Shown piece by piece: positions 31,419 to 40,357 of a stretch of DNA of 40,357 nucleotides (positions are counted from its first letter, which is position 1; every line of letters starts with the position of its first letter). This DNA is from an uncultured Porphyromonadaceae bacterium (GTDB lineage: Bacteria > Bacteroidota > Bacteroidia > Bacteroidales > Muribaculaceae), in the NCBI GenBank assembly GCA_947176605.1, contig CAMWRH010000024.1:1-40357 (forward strand). Reading direction: 5' to 3'. The notes under the pieces were generated by a model. It was not told where the DNA came from. It searched no databases and saw only the letters and a list, made by a program, of their open reading frames with translations. Both the position numbers and the translations under genes were made by a program.

Positions 31419-34400
31419 ATGAAAAACTACAGTTTTCATCTGAATCGGAAATTCTGGGTCACCGTCGCTATGGTGATGGTCCTGGCGTTTCCTGCTTTAG
31501 CTCAAAAGATTACCGTTCGAGGTACGGTCATCGATGAGTATGGCGACCCGCTGATTGGCGCCACAATCATGCAAAAAGGCACCTCCAACGGTACTGCCGC
31601 CGACATCGACGGCAACTTCGAGCTGAACGTTGACCCCAACGCGACGCTCGTGGTAAGCTATGTGGGCTATGACCCGATGGACGTTCACGTCAACGGCCGC
31701 ACCCACATCAACATCGAGATGAAAGAGAACGCTACTACTCTCGGTGAAACCGTAGTCATCGGTTACGGTTCGGTAAAGAAGGCGGACGCTACAGGTTCGG
31801 TGGCCGTCATCACTCCCGACGACGTTGACGCCGGTATCTCTACTTCGGCTCAGGACCTCCTGGTCGGCGCAAGCCCCGGTGTGGTCGTTACCACTTCGGG
31901 CGGTGACCCCACCGGCAACGCCAACATCCGTATCCGTGGCGGCTCCTCTCTGTCGGCTTCCAACAACCCGCTGATCGTGATCGACGGCGTGCCCCAGAGC
32001 AACCAGGACAACGCCGGCGGCACCAACGCCCTGACGATGCTTAACCCGCAGAACATCGAGTCGATGACTATCCTTAAGGACGCTTCGGCTACCGCCATCT
32101 ACGGTTCGCGTGCATCCAACGGTGTGATCATCATCACTACGAAGAAGGGCCAGAGCGGTCGCCCGCAGGTCAACTTCGCAGCCAACTTCCACGTCAACAA
32201 TGCCCGCAAGACCCTGAAGATGATGAACTCTTCGGAGTATGTAGGCATCATCGAGGAGTACGGCAACGACCGCGCAAAGCAGTTCCTCTATGAGAACCCG
32301 CTGCCCAACACTGTGGCTGAGCCCGGTACTGCCAACAACCTCTATGACACCAACTGGCAGAAGGAAGTGCTCCGCACTGCTTTCTCACAGGACTACTCGC
32401 TGAGCGTAGGCGGCACAGCAGGATTCCTCCCCTACCGCGTCAACGCTTCTTACACCGACAACCAGGGTATCATCAAGACCTCGTCGATGCAGCGTACTAC
32501 CGTAGGCTTCAACCTGAACCCCTCGTTCCTTGAGAACCACCTGACCATCAGCCTTAACGCTCAGGGCTCTTACGTGCGCACCGGCAACGCCGCAGGCGTA
32601 ATCGGCAACGCCGTAGGTCTGGCTCCCGTATACCCCGTATACAAGACTTACGCTATGTCGGACCCCTCGATGCCCCAGATGTACAACGGCTACTTCAACA
32701 TCCTCCGCACCACCGGCGACCCGGAGACCAACGGCTCCGAGAACCCCGTGCAGCTGCTCAACGACCAGAAGACCGTAGGCAAGACCCTCAACTCTACCGG
32801 CAACATCCAGATCGACTACTCGCTCCACTGCCTCCCCGAGCTCCACTTCAACCTCAACATGGGTTACCAGGTATCAAAGAATACCTCCAACACTGTGGTT
32901 GAACCCAACTCCATCATGGCTTGGCGCAACAACTATCAGGACGGCGCAGGCACAAAGTACGACTGGTATGAGCTCCAGCGCAACACCAACCTCTCTTTCT
33001 TCATCAACTATAAGAAGGAATTCGAGGCAGCCAAGTCTAACCTTGACGTGACTCTCGGTTACGACTGGCAGCGCATGGACTACCAGGGCCACTCTCAGAC
33101 TCTGATCAACACTCTGGGTTACGATAAGGACTGGGCTTCCATCTACGCCGGCGGCGTATACAGCCTCATCCAGGATCCCGCTACCGCCGACCACCTCGGC
33201 AAACCCTACAATGACGCTCCCGAATCTCGCTGGGCGCAGATCAACCAGCTCGTATCGTTCTTCGGTCGTATCAACTACATCTTCGACGATACCTACCTGC
33301 TTACTTTCACTCTCCGTGACGACGGCTCTTCACGCTTCTCAAAGAGCAACCGCTGGGGCCTCTTCCCCGCTCTTGCGCTCGGCTGGAAGATCAACAACAT
33401 GAAGTTCATGGAGCCCAGCAGCAGCTGGCTCAATGAGTTCAAGCTCCGCCTCGGTTGGGGTGAAACAGGTCAGCAGGACCTCGCAGGTATGTTCTTCCCC
33501 TACCTGCCTATCTATATCGACTCTTACAGCAGCGGCTTCCAGTACCTCGCCCCCGACGGCTCCGGCACTTGGATCAACCCCCTCTATCCGCAGAGCTACA
33601 ACCCCGACCTGAAGTGGGAGACTACCACTACATGGAACGTGGGTGTCGACATGGGTGTGCTCAACAACCGCATCACTCTCGCCGCCGACTGGTATCTGCG
33701 TAAGACTACCGACCTGCTCTCTTACGTGCCCACCGCTGCCGCCAACACTGCCAACTATCAGTGGCGCAACATCGGCTCGATGGAGAACATCGGTGTCGAG
33801 GTGACTGTAGGCGCTAAGCCCATCGTGACTCCCGACTTCACTTGGAACACAAGCTTCAACGTAAGCTGGAACAAGAACAAGATCACTGAGCTCCAGGGCG
33901 ACGGCACTTCTTCCCGCACACAGGCTATCGCTCTGCCCGGCTACGGCGGCGCAGGTCTGGCATGGCACATCGTAGGTCAGCCCGCCTACACTTTCATGGT
34001 GTACGAGCAGGTGTATGACTCTAACGGCGACCCGATCGAGAACCAGTACGTTGACCAGAACGCCGACGGCGTGATCAACGAGTCTGACCTCATCATGTAC
34101 CACTCGAAGGATCCGAAGGTGACCATGACCTGGAACAACAACTTCTCATGGAAGGGCTGGGACCTCGGCATCTCTCTGCGTGCAAACCTCGGCAACTACG
34201 TGTACAACGACCTGAAGTACTCCAACTCACGTATCTACAACGTATCTGCCGCTCAGTATCAGCTGGGCAACCTGATGGCCGACACATTCCTCTTCAAGGA
34301 TGCCGCCAGCGCCACTCTGCTCCCGCTGTCAAGCTACTTCGTGGAGAACGCATCGTTCCTGCGCTGCGACAACATCACCCTGGGCTACACTTTCCGCAAC

Positions 34401-34562
34401 CTTATCGGCGGCAACCTCAACCTGCGTCTCTTCGCAGCCGTGCAGAACCCCTTCGTGATCACTACATTCTCCGGTATCGATCCCGAGGACTTCGGTGGTG
34501 TCCAGAGCGACCCGTATCCGCGTCCCATCACTACCTCTCTCGGTATCGTGGCTACATTCTAA
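31419..34562 (+). CDS. SusC-like TonB-dependent outer-membrane transporter
   Basis: This 1047-residue protein has a signal peptide (about residues 1-28, ending ALA). A carboxypeptidase-regulatory-like domain (about 30-105) follows, with VRGTVIDEYGDPLIGATI and a DGNFEL turn. Then come a TonB-box-like stretch near ETVVIGYG, a plug domain (about 120-240) with RIRGGSSLSASNNPLIVIDG and YGSRASNGVIIITTKKG, and a 22-strand barrel ending in Phe (GIVATF). It imports oligosaccharides together with the SusD lipoprotein encoded 28 bp downstream, using TonB energy. Length is typical. Codon use is strongly biased to AAC, TAC, ATC and CTC, unlike genes to its left, suggesting high expression. The substrate is probably an alpha-glucan, judged from the SusE/F-like neighbours. 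Confidence 0.96.
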   Translation: MKNYSFHLNRKFWVTVAMVMVLAFPALAQKITVRGTVIDEYGDPLIGATIMQKGTSNGTAADIDGNFELNVDPNATLVVSYVGYDPMDVHVNGRTHINIEMKENATTLGETVVIGYGSVKKADATGSVAVITPDDVDAGISTSAQDLLVGASPGVVVTTSGGDPTGNANIRIRGGSSLSASNNPLIVIDGVPQSNQDNAGGTNALTMLNPQNIESMTILKDASATAIYGSRASNGVIIITTKKGQSGRPQVNFAANFHVNNARKTLKMMNSSEYVGIIEEYGNDRAKQFLYENPLPNTVAEPGTANNLYDTNWQKEVLRTAFSQDYSLSVGGTAGFLPYRVNASYTDNQGIIKTSSMQRTTVGFNLNPSFLENHLTISLNAQGSYVRTGNAAGVIGNAVGLAPVYPVYKTYAMSDPSMPQMYNGYFNILRTTGDPETNGSENPVQLLNDQKTVGKTLNSTGNIQIDYSLHCLPELHFNLNMGYQVSKNTSNTVVEPNSIMAWRNNYQDGAGTKYDWYELQRNTNLSFFINYKKEFEAAKSNLDVTLGYDWQRMDYQGHSQTLINTLGYDKDWASIYAGGVYSLIQDPATADHLGKPYNDAPESRWAQINQLVSFFGRINYIFDDTYLLTFTLRDDGSSRFSKSNRWGLFPALALGWKINNMKFMEPSSSWLNEFKLRLGWGETGQQDLAGMFFPYLPIYIDSYSSGFQYLAPDGSGTWINPLYPQSYNPDLKWETTTTWNVGVDMGVLNNRITLAADWYLRKTTDLLSYVPTAAANTANYQWRNIGSMENIGVEVTVGAKPIVTPDFTWNTSFNVSWNKNKITELQGDGTSSRTQAIALPGYGGAGLAWHIVGQPAYTFMVYEQVYDSNGDPIENQYVDQNADGVINESDLIMYHSKDPKVTMTWNNNFSWKGWDLGISLRANLGNYVYNDLKYSNSRIYNVSAAQYQLGNLMADTFLFKDAASATLLPLSSYFVENASFLRCDNITLGYTFRNLIGGNLNLRLFAAVQNPFVITTFSGIDPEDFGGVQSDPYPRPITTSLGIVATF

Positions 34563-34590
34563 CCCTTATCCCTTCTGAATCGATTTCAAT

Positions 34591-36480
34591 ATGAAAGCAA
34601 TCAATAAGATTTTCTTGAGTGTCGGTATCGCGGCCAGCGCACTGGGTCTCTCCTCTTGCGTGGGCGACCTTGACCTGGAGCCGCGCGACCCCAGCGAAAT
34701 CACCAACGTGTCCAATGACATGGACCGTGTCTTCGCCGACATATTCCTCCAGTTCTCCACATACGGCGCCAACGGCAGCAGCCCCGTGTCGGGCTTCGAC
34801 GGCGGTATGGCATCTTTCCAGCGTGCGCTCTTCATCGCTGAGGAAATGCCCACCGATGAGGCTTGCTGGCTGTGGGACCCCTCTTCGTTCGGCACCCTCA
34901 ACTATGGCCAGGTAGTACCGACGCTCGACTGCGTATACGGTTTCTACTCGCGTCTGATGATCAACATCACGCTCTGCAACCAGTTTATCCAGAGCCTCGA
35001 CAACGGCACTTTCAATATCACTGACGAGAACCGCAAGCAGGCCGAAAACTATCGCCTGCAGGCCAAGACCCTCTGGGCGGCATGCTATTACTACATGCTC
35101 TCTTTCTACGATAAGATCCCTTACGTGGACGAGACTGTAGCTGTGGGCGACGTGCCCCAGCAGCTCCCCCGCGCCGAGGTTTACGCCCGCGTCACCAGTG
35201 AGCTTGAGAAGGTGGTGGCAGCTTATGCCGACGATCCCACTTACGCTACTCCCGTCTACGGCTATGTAGGCCTCGACGCAGCTGAGTCGATTCTTGCCAA
35301 GATCTACCTCAATGCAGAGGTATTCTCCGGCACGGCTGACTATGCCAACTGCTACAAGCACGCCAAAGCCGTAATCGACCGTCTCGGTCATGGCGGTTAC
35401 TATGGCAACGGCCTTGCACGCAGCTACGGCGCCCTGTTCGGCTACAACAACGACAAGTATGTGCTCGGCAACGGCGGCGACGCTACCGAAATCATCTGGA
35501 CTCTGGCCCAGGATAAGGTGCACCTCACTTCATGGTCGGGCGCTACATTCCTTATCGCCGGCTGGCTCGGCACCAACGGCGTGCAGGTGACAATGTACAA
35601 GCCCACCACCAACCAGGCTCTCGACAATGTGGTTGAGGAGCAGGCTGACGGCACAAGCATCATCTATAAGTACTACGCCAACCAGGCCGACTACGATGCA
35701 GCCCTCGCTACTTACAACAGCGGCGACACCAAGGACTGGATGAAGCAGGTAAGTGAGGTAATCAACGGCACTCCCTGGTCGTTCGACCCCTCGGCTACGG
35801 GCTATATCTCGCAGCAGTGGTTCAACGCCGGCGACGGCTGGAAGTGTATGGTGGCCCGCAAGTCGTTTGTCCGCAAGTTCGACTGGAACGACGTGACAAT
35901 GACTCAGAGCGACGACCTCCGTACAGCCAACTGGCAGACTGCCGCCCACGGCTTCAGCGTGGAGAATGTATCGCTCGTCGGCGACGACTGGGGTAACAAC
36001 GGTTACATCACTCCCAAGTATACCAACTGGGCTTACAATGAGGACGGCACTATCGACACAGCCGCAAGCCCCGACCCGACCGCAATGGTAGGCGGCGACT
36101 ACGCTGTGATCCGTCTGGCCGAAATCTATCTGACTGCTGCCGAGGCTATCCTTCAGGGTGGCGGCGGCTCGCAGGCTGAGGCTCTCCAGTATGTCAACTA
36201 TATCCGTGCCCGCGCCTATGGCGACGCCCCCGGCGATGACTCTCACGCATGGACTTCACTCTCGATGCAGGATCTGCGCGACGAGCGCTGCCGCGAGCTC
36301 TATCAGGAGAATGTGCGCCGCACCGACCTCATCCGCTGGAACCAGTGGTGCACCGGCTATACCTGGGAATGGAAGGGCGGTATCCAGAACGGTACCAACC
36401 TCGCAGAGTACACCAAGCTCTACCCCATCCCCTCGCGCGTAATCAGCGCCTCCAACTTCGAGCAGACTACCGGTTATTAA
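34591..36480 (+). CDS. SusD-like surface glycan-binding lipoprotein
   Basis: This 629-residue RagB/SusD-family lipoprotein has its lipobox cysteine about residue 23 (LGLSSC), followed by VGDLDLEPRDP. The N-terminal TPR-like region includes LQAKTLWAACYYYMLSFYDKIPYVDE. The C-terminal family block is VIRLAEIYLTAAEA, then YVNYIRARAYG and RDERCRELYQENVRRTDLIRW. It caps the SusC barrel at the cell surface and binds the glycan. It is cotranscribed with the SusC gene (28-bp gap) and followed 26 bp later by the SusE-like gene. Like SusC it shows highly biased codons. Confidence 0.95.
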   Translation: MKAINKIFLSVGIAASALGLSSCVGDLDLEPRDPSEITNVSNDMDRVFADIFLQFSTYGANGSSPVSGFDGGMASFQRALFIAEEMPTDEACWLWDPSSFGTLNYGQVVPTLDCVYGFYSRLMINITLCNQFIQSLDNGTFNITDENRKQAENYRLQAKTLWAACYYYMLSFYDKIPYVDETVAVGDVPQQLPRAEVYARVTSELEKVVAAYADDPTYATPVYGYVGLDAAESILAKIYLNAEVFSGTADYANCYKHAKAVIDRLGHGGYYGNGLARSYGALFGYNNDKYVLGNGGDATEIIWTLAQDKVHLTSWSGATFLIAGWLGTNGVQVTMYKPTTNQALDNVVEEQADGTSIIYKYYANQADYDAALATYNSGDTKDWMKQVSEVINGTPWSFDPSATGYISQQWFNAGDGWKCMVARKSFVRKFDWNDVTMTQSDDLRTANWQTAAHGFSVENVSLVGDDWGNNGYITPKYTNWAYNEDGTIDTAASPDPTAMVGGDYAVIRLAEIYLTAAEAILQGGGGSQAEALQYVNYIRARAYGDAPGDDSHAWTSLSMQDLRDERCRELYQENVRRTDLIRWNQWCTGYTWEWKGGIQNGTNLAEYTKLYPIPSRVISASNFEQTTGY

Positions 36481-36506
36481 TCTTAACTAAAAGCTGACTG
36501 AAAAAA

Positions 36507-37520
36507 ATGAAAAAATTCGCAATCATAGGGGCTTTGGTCGCCGTGGCTCTCTCTTTCACTTCCTGCAAGCAGGAGGAGGATCCCAAATACCACGCTCCCA
36601 CAACATTCACTATCAATGAGCCGGCTCTTAAGGACCAGGCATTCCGCACCGCCTCCGAGATGACCGACACAGAGACATTCAATCTCTTCTGCTCGCAGCC
36701 CGACTACGGCTACGCCGCTGTATGCAACTACTCGGCGCTCGTATCGCTCGACAAGGATGCTCCCGAAGAGGAATGGCTCGCCCTGGAGAACACTACTCCC
36801 ACTTCGGCTCAGATGTCGATCAAGACTTTCGAGCTGGGTGTGGCTGTCAATAAGCTCCTCGACGTGAAAGACGCCGAAGACTTCGCTGACCGCAATCTGG
36901 GCAACCAGGAGTTCGTATGCTACTTCAAGGGTGTATGTGAGATCCCCGGCATCGAGGGCTCGCGCATCGTAAGCTCCAACGCCGTATCCTACAATAAGGT
37001 GATGATCAACTATGCAGAGAAGACTCCGGCTTGGATCTACATCTGCGGCGACATCTCCAACATCGAGACCGGACTGGCCAACGCCTTCCTCTCGCCCGCT
37101 ATCGGCAACTACGACATATATAAGGAGAACTTCGCCCTCTTCGAGCCCGAAGACATGATCGGCGAGAAGCTCTATGTCGGCACATTCAACCTCACTCCGA
37201 AGGATTCCTCGATGGAGAACTTCAACGCCGGCAACCCCGACGCCTGCGCTCAGTTCCGCTTCTTCACCGAGCTCCTCGGCTGGGTAGCCGACGCTTCGCT
37301 CGGCTCCAACGAGGCTGACTTCTACTGTCTCAACATCACCGACAAGTGGGAGTCCGGATTCTCCGGCGACATCGTGACTCCGGGTCTCGGCAACTGGGGT
37401 GTATTCGTAGAGGTGCCCACTGCAGTGACTATCGTCGTTGACCAGCCCAACCTCAAGATCTGGGTTAAGGAAGGTCAGCACGAAGTGACATTCGTAGGAC
37501 GCGATCCTGAATTCAATTGA
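36507..37520 (+). CDS. SusE-like outer-membrane lipoprotein
   Basis: This 337-residue lipoprotein has its lipobox cysteine about residue 20 (LSFTSC), followed by KQEEDPK, an acidic surface-export-like signal. The N-terminal PTTFTINEPALKDQAF and FCSQPDYGYAAVCNYSALVSL segments match the first beta domain of SusE-type proteins. C-terminal domains include PAWIYICGDISNIETG and a final IWVKEGQHEVTFVGRD. Such proteins hold polysaccharide at the surface next to SusC/D. Only the family resemblance is seen; the ligand is inferred. Its position third after SusC and SusD is the canonical one. Confidence 0.83.
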   Translation: MKKFAIIGALVAVALSFTSCKQEEDPKYHAPTTFTINEPALKDQAFRTASEMTDTETFNLFCSQPDYGYAAVCNYSALVSLDKDAPEEEWLALENTTPTSAQMSIKTFELGVAVNKLLDVKDAEDFADRNLGNQEFVCYFKGVCEIPGIEGSRIVSSNAVSYNKVMINYAEKTPAWIYICGDISNIETGLANAFLSPAIGNYDIYKENFALFEPEDMIGEKLYVGTFNLTPKDSSMENFNAGNPDACAQFRFFTELLGWVADASLGSNEADFYCLNITDKWESGFSGDIVTPGLGNWGVFVEVPTAVTIVVDQPNLKIWVKEGQHEVTFVGRDPEFN

Positions 37521-37532
37521 TATGAATCGTGT

Positions 37533-37569
37533 GTCTCCGGAGATGTGTCTCCGCGACCCCTCCGGAGAC
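37533..37569 (+). other. intercistronic hairpin in the Sus-like operon
   Basis: GTCTCCGGA and TCCGGAGAC form a perfect 9-bp stem with a 19-nt loop in the 78-bp gap between the SusE-like and SusF-like genes. There is no T-tract. It may stabilise or process the mRNA and set relative expression of the downstream gene. Confidence 0.6.
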
Positions 37570-37598
37570 CCACCAACTAATCAACAGCAAATCATTTC

Positions 37599-39080
37599 AT
37601 GAAAACTATAAAATTCTTATCAGCTCTGGCTCTGACCCTCGGACTGGTGGCTTGCGAGAACTACGACCTCCCCAATCCTCCCGGCCAGACCAACCCCGAG
37701 CCCGACGGATACTTCCAGAACTCGGGTCTGGTGCTCACTCCCGCCGACCAGGACATCAACCTCGTGGCTGCAAATGAGGCCAACATTTTCCCCACTGTGG
37801 CCACTATCGATGAGCTCATCGACTTCCCCGGCAATGAATACTCGCTGGAGATCGACATGCAGGTAGGCGCCGACGCAGCGTTCTCTAAGTATACCACTAT
37901 CGCTACGATAATCGAGAACGAGCATGACGTGACCGTCAACCCCGACATCTTCAACGGTGCGATCCAGGCCATGATGACCCGCGAGCCGGGTATCTATCAG
38001 GTGCCCGTGCGCTTTGCCGCTTACGCTGTGCTCGGCACAACACGTATGCGCCTCGGCGGTGTCGATGCCACTTACGGCGACGAGACCCTCACCGTGCAGA
38101 CCCTCAATGCCGAAAAGGTAATCGAGAACGCCTACTATGTAGTGCCCTGCAGCGCTTCCGGCACACCCAACCTGGCTGCCGCCATGAAGATGAACAATAC
38201 TGCCGGCGAAGGTGTATCGGCTTACGACAATCCGGAATTCGCCCTGAAATTCGACGTTGCCGAGGGTTCTGACTATTACTTCATGATCGCTCCTCAGTCG
38301 GCCATCACTGCCAACTCTACAGAGGGTCTCTTCGGCTGCCTCGGCTCCGACGACAATCTCAGCGGTAAGCTCGGCACTTCTTACGGTGCAGGCCTTATCC
38401 CCATCAACGGCGCCGTATTCCTGACCATCAACATGGAGCAGGACTCCTACACCCTGAGCTACGCATTCGAGATGCTCTATCCCCTCTCAGGCTCTGTGAA
38501 GATCGAGAACACTATGTGCCTCTACACCGACAACTATATCAACTACACCGGTGTTACGGCCATCAACCGCCAGTGGACTCTCTACACTCAGCCCGACAAG
38601 ACCGGCGTGATCTTCTATGAGAACCCCGACGTAGAGCCCGAAGTAAGCGACGACTCTCTCAACCAGAGCGGCTCGATGACTACTGCTGCCGGCTCCAAGC
38701 TCTCTGCTCCCTACAAGGGCAACATCCTCTACTACTGCGATGTCAACCTCGTACAGCAGACTTACAGCATCAGCGGCATCACTTCGATCTCCGTAATCGG
38801 CGACCCCGACTGGGATCTTGAGACTGCACCCCAGCTCACTCCCTCGAAGGACCTCCGCACATGGACCGGCACCGACATTCAGATCGGCACTGAGTTCAAA
38901 CTCAACTGCAACGGCGCCTGGGATATCGACTTCGGCGGCGAGGCTGTAGAGAACACTATGGGCAACAAGGTATACAACGTATACTACAAGGGCAGCAACC
39001 TCCCCTGCGAGGCCGGCAAGTATGACGTGACTGTCGACTTCTCTGCTAAACCCTACACTGTGACTCTGGTCAAGAAATAA
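37599..39080 (+). CDS. SusF/SusE-like starch-binding-type lipoprotein
   Basis: This 493-residue lipoprotein has its lipobox cysteine about residue 19 (LGLVAC), followed by ENYDLP. An N-terminal SusE/F-type beta domain (about 40-160) has EYSLEIDMQVGADAAFSKY and YQVPVRFAAYAVLG. A middle region follows. The C-terminal module (about 390-490) has ISVIGDPDWDLETAPQLTPS, then RTWTGTDIQIGTEFKLN and GKYDVTVDFSAKPYTVTLVKK. This matches the carbohydrate-binding modules of SusE/SusF, where aromatic residues stack on glucose. It is the fourth and last gene of the operon, followed by a terminator 22 bp later. Confidence 0.85.
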   Translation: MKTIKFLSALALTLGLVACENYDLPNPPGQTNPEPDGYFQNSGLVLTPADQDINLVAANEANIFPTVATIDELIDFPGNEYSLEIDMQVGADAAFSKYTTIATIIENEHDVTVNPDIFNGAIQAMMTREPGIYQVPVRFAAYAVLGTTRMRLGGVDATYGDETLTVQTLNAEKVIENAYYVVPCSASGTPNLAAAMKMNNTAGEGVSAYDNPEFALKFDVAEGSDYYFMIAPQSAITANSTEGLFGCLGSDDNLSGKLGTSYGAGLIPINGAVFLTINMEQDSYTLSYAFEMLYPLSGSVKIENTMCLYTDNYINYTGVTAINRQWTLYTQPDKTGVIFYENPDVEPEVSDDSLNQSGSMTTAAGSKLSAPYKGNILYYCDVNLVQQTYSISGITSISVIGDPDWDLETAPQLTPSKDLRTWTGTDIQIGTEFKLNCNGAWDIDFGGEAVENTMGNKVYNVYYKGSNLPCEAGKYDVTVDFSAKPYTVTLVKK

Positions 39081-39102
39081 TCCGCATTCACCCTCAATAC
39101 TT

Positions 39103-39139
39103 CGACCCCGGACAGGCTCTCTGCCCGGGGTCGTCATTT
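39103..39139 (+). terminator. terminator of the Sus-like operon
   Basis: CGACCCCGG/CCGGGGTCG (9 bp), with further CAG/CTG pairing in the loop, followed by TCATTTTATT on the plus strand. Confidence 0.88.
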
Positions 39140-39198
39140 TATTGTCAATTCACATTACCTGCCCCGTCGGATTTTTTTTTGAAATTAATTTTGAAAAG

Positions 39199-39230
39199 TT
39201 TGCTGAATTAAATTTTAATCACTAAATTTG
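39199..39230 (+). promoter_or_regulatory. promoter of the secreted carbohydrate-binding protein gene
   Basis: TTTG (39199-39202), exactly 20 bp, TAAATTTG (39223-39230), followed by CAGCG, in a very AT-rich stretch. It is about 110 bp upstream of the ATG. This is the best promoter match in the window and sits right after the preceding terminator, so the gene is a separate unit. Confidence 0.9.
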
Positions 39231-39341
39231 CAGCGTTTTCGGGCTCACACAAAATGAATGAAGCTGACCTCCATTCACCCCAACCCTTGAAAACTCCTTA
39301 ACTGAATAAATAATTACAGTTTAACCATAAAATCTTTTCTA

Positions 39342-40247
39342 ATGAAGAAATTTTACGCTTTCGCAGCCGCAGCTCTCGTGGCTGTATCAGCCAACGCACA
39401 GGCTCTTTACATGACCGGCGCAAGCGCCGCTGCAGAAGAAGGTGGTCTCCCCGCACAGTGGGATCCCGCTAACCCCGCAGAGTTCGCAATCGTAGACAAC
39501 AACTTCGAGCTCGAAGTAGCTGGTCTTTCCTCTTTCAAAATCTCTACTGTAAAAGGCACTTACGACGCAGAGACAGGTGCTGCCGTATGGGATGAGTTCA
39601 ACGGCAACGCACTCACTTGCGTATATCCCGAAGACCAGGGTGTAGCCGTAGACCTCGAAGCCGGCGACGCCAACATCATGTGCCCCTGGACTGGCGACTG
39701 GAAAGTCGTAGTGACTGGCGACTACGCTACTATCACAATGACTACCACTACTCCTCCCCCCGCAGGAATCACTCTCTATCTCCGTGGCGACATGAACGGC
39801 TGGGACAACATCGAAGGCTGGGAGTTCGAGCAGGTTAGCGACAACGTATTCAAGTTTGTCTTCGGCGAAGACCAGGCCATCGCTCTGGGCGAGACTTTCA
39901 AAATCGCCGACGACAGCTGGGCGAAGTACAACTTCGGTGCAGGCGAGGATGCAGAAGTATTCCTTGAGGTAGAGACTGAAATCTTCAACGGCAGCAACAC
40001 CAACATGACTCTCGAAGAGGCGTGCAACGGCGTATGCTGGTTCACTCTCGACGGCAACTATGTTGCTTTCTCTAACGATGCCGACTATGTACCCGACTTC
40101 GCTGAGAACGTAGGTGTCAACACTGTAGCTGTAAGCAACGGCGAGGCTCAGTACTTCAACCTCCAGGGTGTACGCGTAGCCAACCCCGAAAACGGCATCT
40201 ATGTAGTCGTTAAGGATGGCAAAGCTACTAAGGCTGTTGTAAAATAA
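39342..40247 (+). CDS. secreted SusE/F-type carbohydrate-binding protein with C-terminal sorting domain
   Basis: This 301-residue protein has a signal peptide (about residues 1-20, ending ANA) with no lipobox. Two tandem beta modules follow. The first (about 21-135) opens ALYMTGASAA and has MCPWTGDWKVVVTGDYATI. The second (about 142-250) has ITLYLRGDMNGWDN and ETFKIADDSWAKYNFG, the pattern of SusE/SusF starch-binding modules. The last 40 residues have AQYFNLQGVRV, NGIYVVV and a final KAVVK, fitting a type IX-like sorting domain. It probably binds alpha-glucan outside the cell. Codon use is highly biased, like the Sus genes. It has its own strong promoter and terminator. Confidence 0.85.
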   Translation: MKKFYAFAAAALVAVSANAQALYMTGASAAAEEGGLPAQWDPANPAEFAIVDNNFELEVAGLSSFKISTVKGTYDAETGAAVWDEFNGNALTCVYPEDQGVAVDLEAGDANIMCPWTGDWKVVVTGDYATITMTTTTPPPAGITLYLRGDMNGWDNIEGWEFEQVSDNVFKFVFGEDQAIALGETFKIADDSWAKYNFGAGEDAEVFLEVETEIFNGSNTNMTLEEACNGVCWFTLDGNYVAFSNDADYVPDFAENVGVNTVAVSNGEAQYFNLQGVRVANPENGIYVVVKDGKATKAVVK

Positions 40248-40307
40248 ATCAGACCCCAATATTCCTCTCAGCTCCCATCAGCGGAGCCGGAATATGACAA
40301 TACTTTC

Positions 40308-40345
40308 GGGAAGGATGACCCTCGCGGTCATCCTTCCCCCTTTTT
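40308..40345 (+). terminator. rho-independent terminator of the secreted binding-protein gene
   Basis: A perfect 13-bp stem GGGAAGGATGACC/GGTCATCCTTCCC with a 5-nt loop, followed by CCTTTTTAT. It is 61 bp past the stop codon. Confidence 0.93.
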
Positions 40346-40357
40346 ATCCCCTCCCCC

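Overview
The window looks like a chromosomal piece of a Bacteroidales gut bacterium, most likely family Muribaculaceae (S24-7). The family-level placement is inference. The supporting signs are: a SusC/SusD pair with SusE/SusF-like lipoproteins; Bacteroidetes-type promoters (TTTG, 19-20 bp, TAnnTTTG); lipoproteins with acidic residues after the lipid cysteine; several secreted proteins with type IX-like C-terminal sorting domains; weak Shine-Dalgarno signals; and a GC-rich sequence with AT-rich intergenic gaps. No rRNA, tRNA, CRISPR array, transposase, integrase or phage gene was seen.

Layout. (1) 1-120: a 21-23 bp tandem repeat array cut by the window edge. (2) 134-4100, minus strand: trkA, trkH and a Na+/Ca2+-exchanger-family antiporter, an ion-homeostasis block. 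(3) 4396-5745: a nitroreductase-family protein preceded by a repetitive element, convergent with a Crp/Fnr-type regulator. (4) 6038-11432, minus: three large secreted proteins with a shared C-terminal sorting signature. (5) 11679-22098: a divergent two-operon locus centred on two exported caspase-like (C14) proteins. Leftward run an LRR-caspase, a lipoprotein and an outer-membrane beta-barrel. Rightward run a beta-propeller/OmpA-like protein, a TPR-caspase, a DUF4384-like protein and a small exported protein. Two well-matched promoters lie back to back in the 344-bp gap between the operons, and each operon ends at a strong hairpin terminator. (6) 22388-27311, minus: a PurF paralogue lacking the glutaminase cysteine, a SusA-like GH13 enzyme and an aspartate aminotransferase. 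(7) 27513-30744, plus: a lipoprotein with an ABC ATPase and an FtsX-like permease. (8) 30882-39138, plus: a SusC-D-E-F-like glycan-uptake operon with a good promoter and a structured leader of about 500 nt. (9) 39199-40345: a single-gene unit for a secreted SusE/F-type carbohydrate-binding protein with its own promoter and terminator.

How the parts may work together. SusC/D/E/F-like proteins, the GH13 enzyme and the secreted binding protein are consistent with starch or alpha-glucan capture, import and periplasmic cleavage. The substrate is inferred from family resemblance only. The most unusual block is the caspase locus. Every product has a signal peptide or lipoprotein signal, so this is a candidate envelope-located caspase system rather than a cytoplasmic cell-death module. 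The members, order and promoters are read from sequence; the function is unknown.
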